Shown here one piece after another: positions 44,700 to 55,080 of a stretch of DNA of 64,000 nucleotides; positions within the stretch are counted from its first letter, which is position 1, and every line of letters begins with the position of its first letter. A program made the position numbers and the translations under genes. The notes beneath the pieces were generated by a model. That model saw only the letters and a program-made list of their open reading frames with translations. It had not been told where the DNA came from and searched no databases. Source of the stretch: Aspidapion aeneum (Eukaryota > Arthropoda > Insecta > Coleoptera > Brentidae); the NCBI GenBank assembly GCA_963576565.1, contig OY755038.1, positions 180,891,452 through 180,955,451 of the forward strand, read 5' to 3'.

Positions 44700-45012
44700 C
44701 ATTTCCAGAGGGTAAACCACCCCCACCCTGGCAAGGTTGATTGTTCCCTCTTAACAGTTTTTTGCTAATAACTCGAAAACTGTCGTACAAGTGTTAGTTT
44801 TTCTTGTGGTATTTTTTATCCTTCACACATTGTTTTTCCCAAAAGCGTACCCCACTGCTTCCAGGGATGGCCATGTACATCATTGGAAAGGATGTTTTGT
44901 CGAAAAATGATTTCAAAAATATACTTTTTTTAAATTTGAGTTTTCCAGTTATTAACAAAAAACTGTCAAGAGGCACATTTAAGTGGGGAGCCACCCCCGT
45001 CAGGGTTACATA
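44700..45012. repeat. Inverted repeat, about 310 bp
   Basis: CTCTTAACAGTTTTTTGC near 44750 pairs with CAAAAAACTGTCAAGAG near 44958. The flanks carry CCACCCCCACCCTGG and CCACCCCCGTCAGGG. The minus- and plus-strand frames of 66-69 codons here are accidental. Confidence 0.65.
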
Positions 45013-45061
45013 ACACTAAGAGTGTTGCTACTCTCATTAACTATAGTACATATTATCTAAT

Positions 45062-46587
45062 ACTCTATTCGCTTAGCAATATGAAGAACAGGATAATTTT
45101 GGAAAATTCACAACTTTTTTATTGCTTAATATAAATTTTCTTTTATTTGGATTATAGTGCACTTTTAATAAAAACTATTAATCACATGCAATTTTAATGT
45201 TTCTGTTTAAAAAAAAAATTAATTCCTCAACATCATGTCTTTTTTTCGTGTTGTTTGCGTTTTATAGAGACTAACTGCTGATTTTACTAAAAAATCACAA
45301 GATACAAAAAAGATGTGTATTAAAAAGTTGTTTTCACATTTTCACCATGAGTTAAACTTTTCGAGGTATGCTCAAAAAACTACGAAATTGGAGTGTACCT
45401 GTTCACACCAAAATTTCACATTTTCGTGAGTTTCAAAAGTGGAAAAAATGCTTCAAAAAGCAAAAGGCTCTACCATTTTAAATAACGTTAGCTAAGTTTT
45501 TATTTTTTGTAGTCTATATTCTGTCAAATATGACGGCTTACATAATGACCGACCCACGATTTTGCACCAATGTCTTCCCGACTATTTTTTATACCCTACG
45601 GCAACATCTAGGAACCCAAGACACATTGGTGAAAAGGTAATTTAAAGCTTTACAAAAAGCTACCAAACCATTTTGCTATTAAAATGACAGCTTTCGTCAA
45701 AAATCTAAAAAATCTGTTTACAAATAACAAAGTTATGAATTTTCCAAAATTGTTGTAAAAGCAAAGGCTTTTGGCGTCTGTCATCAAATTTGCATTTACA
45801 CGGTAAAATAACAGAGGTCACGAACCGACTAGATAGTGATATGATGATATGAAGTTTTTTAGATTTTTGACCAAATTTGTAATTTTAAGAGAAAAATTGT
45901 TTAGTAGTTTTTTGTATAGCTTTAAATTACCTTTCCACCGATGTTCCTTTTAGGTTTATCGAGGTAAAAATTAGTCGGAAAAACATTGGCTCAAAATCGT
46001 AGGTAGGACGACATATCATATTTGACAGAATATAGACTAAAAAAATTATAAATTAGCTTACGTTATTTTTTAATTCTTAAAGCATTTTTTCCCTCTTGAA
46101 AGTTTTATGAAAAAGTAAAATTTTGGTGTCTAGGGGTACCCTCAGGCCAACTTCGTAGTTTTTTGAGCATACCTCGAAAATTTTCTAACAGTGGATACAA
46201 CTTGTCAGGAAACAATTTTTTTGTATCTTGTGATTTTTTTTTTGTAAAATCAGCAGTTTTTCTATAAAACGCAAAAAACACAAAAAAAACATGATGTTGA
46301 GGAATATATTTTTTTTTGAGACACAAAAACATTAAAAATGCAAGTGATTAATAGTTTTTATAAAAATGCAATATAATCCAAATAAAATAAAATAAATTAA
46401 AAAAAAATTAGGTTAAGAAATAAAAAGAATTGTAAATTTACCAAATTCTTCTATTTTTCACTTTTGAGCTGCCATATTGTATTTTGGCATAAGTTCGATA
46501 GACGCCCAATAAGTGTAATTGTATTCCCAAATGTAAGGGCTTTCAACCCCTCATCAAAAGTGCATGAGGCCTCTAAGCGAATAGAGT
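45062..46587. mobile_element. Large foldback element (1.53 kb)
   Basis: The ends ACTCTATTCGCTTAG and its inverse CTAAGCGAATAGAGT are perfect. The arms are about 700 bp with many inverted pairs, such as CAACATCATG, TCACAAGATACAAAAAA, GAGGTATGCTCAAAAAACTA, TATATTCTGTCAAATATGAC and AATTTAAAGC. The arms differ by perhaps a fifth, so it is old. No transposase and no clear target duplication. Confidence 0.88.
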
Positions 46588-47316
46588 CCAAACTATTATA
46601 AAAGTTGGCGAGTTCCTATAGCAAAAAATACTTAACTTTTTTTAAATGCTATATTGTGTTAATAGATATTTTATTTTATTTTCTTTTTTAAGTATTAACT
46701 TTTTAATTATTCTCTATTTTAAACTTAAAAGTAAAAAAAACTTATGTAGGTATGTGACTTTTTATTTGTTTTGTCACAGATTATTTTATTTTTAGTATTA
46801 TTATTATGCTTTTGGTAAATGGTATCTTTTTATTTTGCAGCTGTTGTGTTATCTTTATTATTTAATAATGTTATTATTCTTATATTTACAACTTCTTACT
46901 TAATTTAGATAAATATTGTATTGTATTAGTTGTTTTTGACTAAATAAACGATAGTGATCCTACTTAAAGCGTTTTACAAGATTTCGTAAGCCAGCCCATT
47001 TCCCTACCTAAATGAATAAAGTTGAATCTGTATTTTATGAAATCTGATCTGGTTTTGGTTGTTTGATATCTCAGATAGAAATTTTAAAATTAATAACAAA
47101 TTTAGAAATTATATTATTTTATTATTTTTTAAAAACTGTTTATAACTTTCACCATACAAAGAATAAATGTAATATCCTACTAACTAATATACTACTAACA
47201 TGGATAATTTATTTGCTGCATCAAGTTTTCTTGTATTCTATCCAAACGGCCACAAAGTTGCTAAAAATAATAATATAAAGTTGAGATATTCAAATATTAT
47301 TTTTGCTAAGACTTAT
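46588..47316. other. No gene recognised
   Basis: Very AT-rich. The frame at 47063-47278 has no recognisable domain. Confidence 0.4.
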
Positions 47317-49170
47317 AGTCCAGTCATTATAGAATTTTAGCTTGCAAAACGTGGTGTAGTCGCGATTTTGACATATGTTGTTCACATTGGAGTCCTAAAA
47401 AAATTGAGGTATTTATTATTATTAATTATTTAGTTACTGTGCATTTTAGAAAAATAATAGTTGATGACAAAATAGATGATAACAAATGTTCCTATAAAAG
47501 CGTTTGTATATGTATTTTCGTCAGACGAATGGTTTTCGAGTTATGAGGCTAAACATTTCGCCGCCAATATGGATATTGACCAATTTTCTTTTTTAGTGGC
47601 CTTTATCTTAAAAACTGCTTAATTTTGAGAAAAATATGAAATAAAGACTAACTAAATCTGGTTATTACCCTTGCTGAGATATGAACTCTGAAGTGTTAGC
47701 GGTACACCCGTTTCCTAAGTATATGCAAAATAAACCGAACTTTTTTAGTTTTATCTCATTTTCGTAAAAGGTAAGCATTTAACTGAAAATATGTAATTTT
47801 AAACGGTGTATCATTTGAATGGTTCAATTTCACGGTTACCACTTAATATGCCATCCCAAAAATGGGGTTATTTTTTAAGTCTTGAAAAAAAAAAGTTTTT
47901 TTTAGGTTTAATTCAGGTTTCAAGAAAACCAAGCATTTTTGGGAAACATTTTATTAAAAACTTAGTTTATTAAAAAGTTTAGTTTTACTCTGTATTATTA
48001 AAAATAAAATTATTTTTAAAACAATATGAATTTAGTGGGTTTTTGTAATCGGGGAACACTCAAGGAATATACGCATGTTTGGTGATTTTTTTTTCAATTC
48101 AGTTTTTATACGCCCCTGGGGTATTAACGGTTGCCCTAATGTTAAAAATATACACACTGTTCGAAAGAAAATTTAATTGTCTATAGTACAAAGTAAAACT
48201 TTTTGCCGATAGAGCTTGCTTTAAAAAAAAAATTGATAAAACACATGATAATTTTTTTTTAATTAAAAAAACCAAATATGCGTATGTTTCTTAAGTTTCC
48301 TCCGTTAACAGAAACTACTAGATATATATTTAAAGATAATTTTATTTTCAACAATATAGAGTAAAACGGAAATTTTTAACAAGCTTAGTTTTTAAGAAAA
48401 TTAATTAAAACAAAAAAAAATTATTTAAAAAAAAATAACCTTTATATGCGGACGCCCCTCAGGTATAATAGGGTGAGTAATAGCTTTCACACCACTTTGT
48501 GGTACGCTGTTTAAAAGTACAATTTATTTTTTCTGAAAAGGGTGTTTTTTTCCTAAAATGTTTTTAGATGTCAGTTAAGTGCTAATCGTGGAATTGGCCC
48601 ATCTAAGTGATACATTGTTTGAAAGATAATTTAGTTTCCTACAATAAACTTTATTACATATTTTCTGTAAAATGCTTACCTTTTGAGAAAATGACAAATA
48701 TTAATGATTTTATTTTGCATACACTATGGAAATACATAGAAAACGAGTGTACTGCTACCACATCAAGGTTCGTATCTCGGCAAGGGTACTACCCAGGCCA
48801 TTCATTAATGTCTCCTTTTATATGCCATTAATTAATCTTTATTTTGTACAAAAATTGGCTAACATACAAAATTGCGGCGAAATGTTTAGCCTCATAACTC
48901 GAAAACCATTTGGCTGTCGAAAAAGTGTATATAAGGGCTTTTGTAGAAAATTTTATTGTCTTCGACTTTTGTTTAAAACTATTTTTTTTCTAGAATGTAC
49001 CGGAAAAAGGTAATTTTTAAACAATCATTTTTGTTCACACTAAATCCGAGATGATGGGGAGAGCCGCCCGCCTACGCCAAGGTGAAAAACTTAATTTTTT
49101 ATAAGGCGTCCAATGTAAACATATGTCAAAATCGTCCCCACACCAACTTTTATGCTCTAATGACTGGCCT
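47317..49170. mobile_element. Inverted-repeat element (1.85 kb) with nested repeat
   Basis: The left end AGTCCAGTCATTATAGAATT pairs with the right-hand CTCTAATGACTGGCCT. The arms continue through ATTTTGACATATGTTGTTCACATTGG-like sequence (split by indels), AACCATTTGGC-like and GAGGCTAAACATTTCGCCGC. The centre holds a copy of the GGGGCGTCCGCATATTG family (GCGGACGCCCCT near 48448) in inverted arrangement. Another partial member lies at 2446-2796. Confidence 0.75.
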
Positions 49171-49700
49171 ATTAGTGCAAATTATTTTTTTATTATGACA
49201 TGGCTACTGGTATTATTGCCAAGAGTTTTGGCAAAAAATAAATACCTTGTACCTTTTGACATGGGAAATGCCTTAAATTTTTGTACTTTTAATCCTACAA
49301 GGATTAAAAACTTTAAATAAAAGTGACACTTCTTATCCCGAGACGAAAATTTTGTACCACGAGCGTAGCCATGTCTAGCCATTACTTTTCATTCTGAGGA
49401 TTTTAAGTGGAAAAGTGCACTTTGTAAAGGTGCAAAAAATGTAGTAACTAAAAATGATGTTACCCATTGGGTCACTTCAAATTAAATCTTGAAAATTTTT
49501 GGCCCAGTAGTTTATTTTTAAAATAATTTTTAAAAATTAAAAGATTACCAAGTTTTGCTCCTACATAGGTAAAGAAAAATAGAAATATCTAAAAAACTAC
49601 TTTACAGCAATCTATGAATCATACCTTGTCAAAAAGGTATTTGAAAGACCTTTTAAATAATGTGTCACATGACACATTTTAAAAATAAAAACAAACAACC
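49171..49700. other. No gene recognised
   Basis: No supported feature; a frame on each strand here lacks any known motif. Confidence 0.4.
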
Positions 49701-49865
49701 GAACCGGGCCCCCCAAGCACTTTTTTTAACATATTTTCCACATATTTCATGAAAAACCACACAAAAAATAGCTTAAAATTCGACATCATAAGGCTTCGCC
49801 TCCCCCTCTACGAGGCCTCGGGACCCCCCAAGACATATTCGTGGGTCCGTCACTGGGTGTAGGCT
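49700..49865 (-). repeat. Inverted fragment of the hAT-like repeat seen at 13511
   Basis: CACATATTTCATGAAAAACC, CGACATCATAAGGC, CGAGGCCTCGG and the terminal GTCCGTCACTGGG match the reverse complement of 13511-13680. Confidence 0.65.
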
Positions 49866-50338
49866 AAAGTACATGAAGACTTTAAAAAAGCTGAATCCCC
49901 TGAGCTGGGCAAGTTTTAATTTTTACTTTTTTTACAAAACCAAAGAGAAAGTTTTAAATATTACCAATACCGTACTAGACGAATTTATTTCAGCGCCATC
50001 TACCCTTCACTGTTGCGAAGCTTGCCAGTTGCCACTCTATATGGGTCATATACTCATTGATATTACAAAAATCATTTTTTATTCAATATTCAAATTATTT
50101 TAGACAAATGAAGTAAATGTGAGTTTTTTGCACCCAAACGGGTCAGCCCCCTCTTTTTATTACCCTAAACCTACAGCAGATATTTTAATTATTGAAAGAA
50201 AAATGATTTTAAGAAAAGTTTAACCCATTATCGCTACAGGTTAGACCTACAAATTTTGGAAATAAAAATAATTTAAAAAATATTTAATTTACTTGAAATT
50301 TTGAGAGGCGTGCTTATTACTTATAAAATATTATTTTA
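49866..50338. other. No gene recognised
   Basis: The frame at 49873-50103 has no recognisable domain. Confidence 0.4.
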
Positions 50339-50470
50339 GTTCACACTACTACTATAAGTAGTGTGAGCTATGGTGATCCTAATTTTTTCGAGAAAAAAAA
50401 AGTTGCTTCGATTTCAAAAATTTTTATATATCTTTGCGTTTCAGATGATTTTGAAACTTTTTTGTTTTGC

Positions 50471-50501
<31 letters not shown>

Positions 50502-50502
50502 A

Positions 50503-50533
<31 letters not shown>

Positions 50534-51030
50534 ATGTCTGTCTGTAACGACCAACCCGCATAACTCAAAAACCGCTTGGCCGTGATGGTCCCATTTAAAA
50601 ATGAACAAAATCCACCGAACGCAAGCCAAATAAAAGGGTGGGGGTAGATTCCAAAAATTAGAGTTTATGTGAAAATATGGCGTGTGTGATATCAAACGAA
50701 AGGTAATTAAGTCTGGAGTTAAAAAAATTAATTTTAGTTTATTTTTAAAAAAAGGGTGGGGATAGATGTCAAAAATTAGAGTTTAAATGAAAATATGGCG
50801 TGTGTGATATCAAACGAAAGGTAATTGAGTCTGGAGTTAAACAAAATACATTTTAGTTTTTTTTTTAAGGGGGGGGGTAGATTAAAAAAATTTGAGTTTA
50901 AGTTAAAACATGGCTTGTGTGGTATCAAACCAAAGGTAATTGAGTCTGGAGTTGAATAAAATATATTTTAGTTTTTGATTATATTAGCTCACACTATAAC
51001 TATAGTACCTAGTGTGAGCTTAGGTGCCCA
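50339..51030 (-). repeat. Repeat family copy B: complete, palindromes at both ends
   Basis: This is the most complete copy of the family seen at 2797-3370 and 24381-24576. Palindromic ends (TCACACTACTACTATAAGTA ... GTGTGAGCT at 50341, and AGCTCACACTATAACTATAG ... GTGAGCT at 50985) bracket the rest. Inside are a CTGT microsatellite (50470-50545), the 'CATAACTCAAAAACCGCTTG' segment, and three units of about 110 bp with GGGTGGGG(A/G)TAGAT and AATATGGCGTGTGTGATATC. The frames rich in CLSV or QTDR are translations of the microsatellite. Confidence 0.82.
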
Positions 51031-52259
51031 TAGATTGGCAGAGTATTTGCTATATTATAGCTTTATCTTTGATTCTTATATGTTTTACTTGAAAAAGCTA
51101 CCATTTTTTACATGTTTGAATATTGTTTTATTTTTTCATATGGAACCCATCATTTCTCCATCTTGAAATTTGGTGAGTGTCTTAGTAAAACATTGTAAAA
51201 AAATTAAATATATTTTTTTTAAATTTAAAAATGGTATTTTTCTAAAAAAATCAAATTTTTTTAAAATTTTTAAAAAAATATATTTATTTTTAAAATGTGT
51301 CATGCTATACATCATTTAAAAGGTCTTTGAAAGGGGAAATGGCATAGATGTTAATATTAAAATTTGTATATAGAAGTTACTAGGATTAATTATCTATAGG
51401 TACGAATTTTAATTTGAGCCCCTCAACCTCCCAGGGGACTTATTATACTAAGTGATTGGAAATAGTTTTTGTAGTTCTGGTTAGATTTACCAATTATAAA
51501 TATAAAATATTGTATATAAGAACAAAACTTCATAAAAAGTTTTAAAAAAGTATAAACCAATATACCTTAACTATTAATTTTTATTACTGATTGATAAAAT
51601 CTACCTTTTTTTCCTGCTTAAACCAGTCCAGTTAATCTATAGTATCATGTAAATGTTCCAGTTGCTAAAGTATGTATGAGTTTGGTGGTTTTCCAGCCTT
51701 TTTTGTCCAAATGCTCATCAAAGTTTTGTCAATACATGTTTTTATCTTCCCTAAATTCAGTAGATTTCTTTTTAGTATTTATGTCACATATATCAGGAAA
51801 TTGTGCCGGAAACCCTAAAAGCATAAAATAGTGGATTTTTATAAAACGATACTTTTGTACATAACAAAAAAAGAAAAACATAGTTCTTATAACATTGCGG
51901 TTAGTATAATTTAAAATAAGTAAGAATAAAATTAGTTATATTATGTAAGTTATACATTATTAGGCAAAAACCTAGAAACAAATTTTGTTTCCTAGTTTTG
52001 AATGTGTATATAATAAAATGGATGAAAATATTCCAAGTAAGAACTTTTACATTGAGGCCATCAAAATAATAATTAGTCTTTGTGAAACATAATATGGGAA
52101 TATATAAACTACCACAGCGATTGAATAAAAGCTTTGTTCTCTGGAATACATCCAAACAATTAATAAGAACCTTTTCACTGAAGCCATCAAAATAATAATT
52201 TAGTCAAAGTTTTTCACTAAACCAAAATTTGAGCATATAATATGTATTGTCTCTGTAGT
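51031..52259. other. No gene recognised
   Basis: AT-rich DNA with no supported feature; the 84-codon minus frame at 51901-52155 has no known motif. A sequence like GAACCTTTTCACTGAAGCCA near 52170 and its near-copy about 140 bp upstream hint at a decayed duplication. Confidence 0.4.
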
Positions 52260-52267
52260 ATGATTAT

Positions 52268-52492
52268 CAAGGGCGGATCCAGAGGTGCTTCGCGGGTGGG
52301 GCACTTTAGGTGACATTCTCTCTTGGTAAAAAACGGTATATATTTTTTTAAGCAGCATTTTATTAAATTAGTCAGAACTAGAATTTTTATTAGCAAAAAC
52401 CTTACTTTTTACTCATTTTTTCTATATTCAAAAAATTCTCGGGGGGGGGGCAAGTGCCCCTAGTGCCCCCCCCCCCCCTGGATCCGCCACTG
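52268..52492. mobile_element. hAT-type miniature transposon (225 bp)
   Basis: The left end CAAGGGCGGATCCAGAGG pairs with the right-hand CCTGGATCCGCCACTG. The flanking 8-mers ATGATTAT (52260-52267) and TTGATTAT (52493-52500) match at seven of eight positions, consistent with a slightly decayed hAT target duplication. The interior is AT-rich with G and C runs near the right end; no transposase. Confidence 0.85.
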
Positions 52493-52500
52493 TTGATTAT

Positions 52501-53486
52501 GTCTTTTTTATTATTTTCTAGATTATATTGATAGCCTCAGTATGTAAGTATTTACGCCTAATGCCTGATTTACTCAACAATGTAAGGGACCATTCTTAAC
52601 TTATGTAATGCCAAAGGGAGGGAGGTTTAACCTTGTGTTACACTAAATGTTTTTTTAATGTATTTTATACCAAGATGCCTTATTCATTATCAGGGGAAGG
52701 AGGTCGAAAATATTGCATTTTTGAGTTAAATAATTTAAGAATGTGCCCTAATTTAAGCGCTTTTATGTTTTTACCAGTGAACTTCCAGGGCTCTCAACAG
52801 ATAAACAGCAAAATAATAAGAAAAATATGAACTTTTTTAAGTAAAATTATGAAAAATATGAAATTAAGAAAACAAAATATGAAGGAAAAATGAATAAAAA
52901 ATAAAGTTTTTTTTGGGTCCTCTACCAAATGGCTTGTTAGGTCAAACCCAACTTTTTTTTTAGGAAAACTCATTTATTAAGCAAAAATAAATATTTCTTA
53001 ATTTTATTTATTAAGAAAAGTATTATGAAACATTTTCAAGTTGAATTGGGCCTGGATGGGGTATGGCCAAACAAGGCACATTTTTTAAAGCATATTTTAC
53101 AACAAGGTAAGTATAAGGTGTTTTCGTATTTTTAAACCAAGGTTTACTGGAATTATTTAAAGAAATAGAAAAAAATTATAAATGCAGAAGTTTAGGCTTT
53201 ATCCTATACGATCAAAAAAGTTATAAAAAACCACAAACATGGTAAATCTCTTAAGGAACATCCTGCAAATGAATGATTTAACTTTAAAAAAAAATAGATA
53301 TTTTCTTTCTAAACTCAAAAATATATGATAAACTGCCATTTGGTCAAGCCACTGTTAAAATATTAGCATCTACAATTTCTAGCAGTTTGGGATGTACTCT
53401 ACATTTCTTGAAAATAGGTGCCCTATTTTTTATCTCTTGAAATAAGTGCAGTAGACCTTTTTGGAAATTTATCGAAACACCCTGTA
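52501..53486. other. No gene recognised
   Basis: No supported element. AACACCCTGTACATC at about 53478 is a lone ACAGGGTGT-type end just before the LINE fragment. Confidence 0.45.
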
Positions 53487-53679
53487 CATCTCAACTAAAC
53501 TCAACTCAACTTTATTGCCATAAATCATATAAAAATACAAACAGCAACATCAAACTTAAAATAGGTATTTAAGTAAAAAAACTTCATAAATATAAAAGTG
53601 AGGGGGTGGTTGCATGCACTTGACTTTGAATGCAAACAAGGATTTTTGTACTTCGTGCAAACTTTATTCAAAAATTCTT

Positions 53680-53718
53680 GGCAAAGCGCTTTCGGTCTAT
53701 ACGACCATCATCAGTGCC
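53680..53718 (-). ncRNA. Hammerhead ribozyme motif, copy 1
   Basis: Read on the minus strand: GGCA, the CTGATGA core, a stem-II hairpin (GGTC, loop GTATA, GACC) preceded by one extra T, the GAAA core, the self-complementary GCGC, then TTTGCC. GGCA and TGCC form stem I. Stem III is only the palindromic AGCGCT, so folding as a monomer would be weak and a dimer is more likely, as proposed for other retroelement hammerheads. It has the same strand as the endonuclease frame. Activity is untested. Confidence 0.78.
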
Positions 53719-54217
53719 TTAACTGTAAGAGAACAAAACATGTTATTAAAATTAAGTTAAAATGGAAAATTATGGTATTACTTACAGCTAGTTAAAATCT
53801 TAAAATCTGGTTCTTCAGTCTATGGTTGGACATCACAGGACAGCACAATTTTAAAAAACTTACAAACTACATAAAATATTTAAAAAAATTTCAGGTAGAT
53901 TTTACAGTTATAGTACTATTATATTATTCTTTATTTAAAATTGACTAGTAAAATAATGAATTTTTGTTTATTGCGTCGTAATTCTTTTCGAGGTTATAGT
54001 ATTGTTTATCATGACGTAGCTTTCGATGAAGATATTTTAAAAAAGGCTTTCATTGAAGGGGTTTTTTAAATTCTGGTGAAGGATTACTTAACCATGTTTT
54101 ATGTTGGAATATAATGCATAAGGATATTTTAGAGTGTTGGGTGTGTGTAAAACTCGAATGGTGTGAAATGGAATTTTGTGTGTCTGTGTGAATGAGTATT
54201 AGTGAGAGAGTAATTTT

Positions 54218-54640
54218 TTATATGGATGTTAGTCTCAGTCTCACCTGGCTGTTATTTGACTCTAGAGTGTTCCTGTAAGGTGGGGGTTCTGGGTCTATCA
54301 GTCTTCTGTGGAGAGGGATGAAGCTTCTTCTGAGGGTTGCCTGCTTGTCTAGACAATTATTTGGGTTTTTATTTAGTTCACTGCTTATTTCGACATTTTC
54401 GGTGAAATCTAATCTTGTGAAGTTTTTACTTGTGATGTGGTGAAGGATTTTTGAGTTGGTTTTTGGGCTGAAAGAGTGTTTGGTAGTGTGAATGTGATTG
54501 CCAAAGGCTGATTTGTCTGGAGTTTTTATGTGCTCTTTGCTCCTTCTGGTCCGGCCAATGTATGCAGCTTTGCATGTGCCACATTCTAGTTGGTAGATTC
54601 CACTTTTCTTCAGTTTTTCTTTTTTATTCTTGGTGATAGA
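54218..54640 (-). pseudogene. GIY-YIG endonuclease domain of a Penelope-like element
   Basis: The frame is open from 54799 to 54218 (193 codons). Its first 50 or so residues are read-through of the inverted terminal segment and are not protein of the element. The domain begins 'KLKKSGIYQLECGTCKAAYIG' (GIY at residues 67-69, YIG at 80-82), then 'RTRRSKEH'. Histidine-rich 'NHIHTTKHSF' and a C-terminal 'NKNPNNCLDKQATLRRSFIP' follow. In Penelope proteins several residues separate the basic patch after YIG from '+EH'. Here they are close together, suggesting an in-frame deletion. The domain would nick target DNA; this copy is probably inactive. Confidence 0.83.
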
Positions 54641-54664
54641 CAATAATTTTCCAAGATTTTTAAA

Positions 54665-54703
54665 GGCACTGATGATGGTCATATAGACCGAAAGCGCTTT
54701 GCC
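54665..54703 (+). ncRNA. Hammerhead ribozyme motif, copy 2 (inverted)
   Basis: Same 39-nt design as copy 1 but on the + strand: GGCA, CTGATGA, T, GGTC-ATATA-GACC, GAAA, GCGC, TTTGCC. It differs from copy 1 at one loop base only. All core residues (CUGAUGA, GAAA, the A-U pair and a U before the expected cleavage site) are intact. Confidence 0.78.
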
Positions 54704-54825
54704 AAGAATTTTTGAATAAATTTTGAACGAAGTACAAAAAGCCTTGTTTGCATTAATAAATATAGTTAACATATTAATAAATAGCAAACATACAAGCACA
54801 CATACATAAATACACTTTTAAGATT

Positions 54826-55074
54826 TTATAAGTTAATCCAAAGAAACTCTTGAAAATTAAAACTATAGTAGCACTTTTTTAGAAGAAAAGCTGTAGCTGC
54901 TGTTTTAAACTTTTCTAAATTTTCAATTTGCTTGATTGCATTTGGAAGTATTTCAAAAGCTTTTATTGCACTATAGTGAGGTGATTTTTCAAAAAACGAT
55001 GATCTATGTACTGGTAGAACAAGTTCTTGCCTATTTCTGGTAATTATTTGTAGTTCTTCAGTGTAAAGATCTTG
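54826..55074 (-). pseudogene. C-terminal remnant of a LINE reverse-transcriptase ORF
   Basis: About 82 residues can be read on the minus strand. There is a 'LQIITRNRQELVLPVHRS' stretch, then 'SAIKAFEILPNAIKQIENL', then 'KFKTAATAFLLKKCYYSF', and a stop at 54826. This matches the tail layout of LINE ORF2 proteins and of the fragment at 7113-7382. The catalytic core is absent because the element is 5'-truncated near 55080. The stretch has no start codon of its own. Confidence 0.72.
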
Positions 55075-55080
55075 ATATGT

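Larger units (their letters stand above)
53598..54760 (-). mobile_element. Truncated Penelope-like element with inverted terminal segments
   Basis: A GIY-YIG endonuclease remnant on the minus strand lies between two inverted copies of a segment of about 90 bp (53628-53720 and 54660-54755). Each copy holds a hammerhead-ribozyme motif. Penelope-like elements are known to encode reverse transcriptase followed by a GIY-YIG domain, to carry terminal repeats in direct or inverted order, and to contain hammerhead motifs in those repeats. No reverse transcriptase remains. ATAAATATA occurs on both sides (about 53587 and 54763) and may be the target duplication. Confidence 0.82.
53487..55080 (-). mobile_element. 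5'-truncated CR1-like LINE fragment, split by a Penelope-like element
   Basis: On the minus strand a reverse-transcriptase C-terminus (about 55074 down to the stop at 54826) is followed by a 3' untranslated region. The Penelope-like element interrupts that region between about 53598 and 54760. It continues to a terminal GTTGA-type short repeat (53487-53510) after a GGCAATAAAG motif. The tail style matches the LINE fragment at 6642-7400, but the sequences differ, so they are different families of one clade. Confidence 0.75.
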
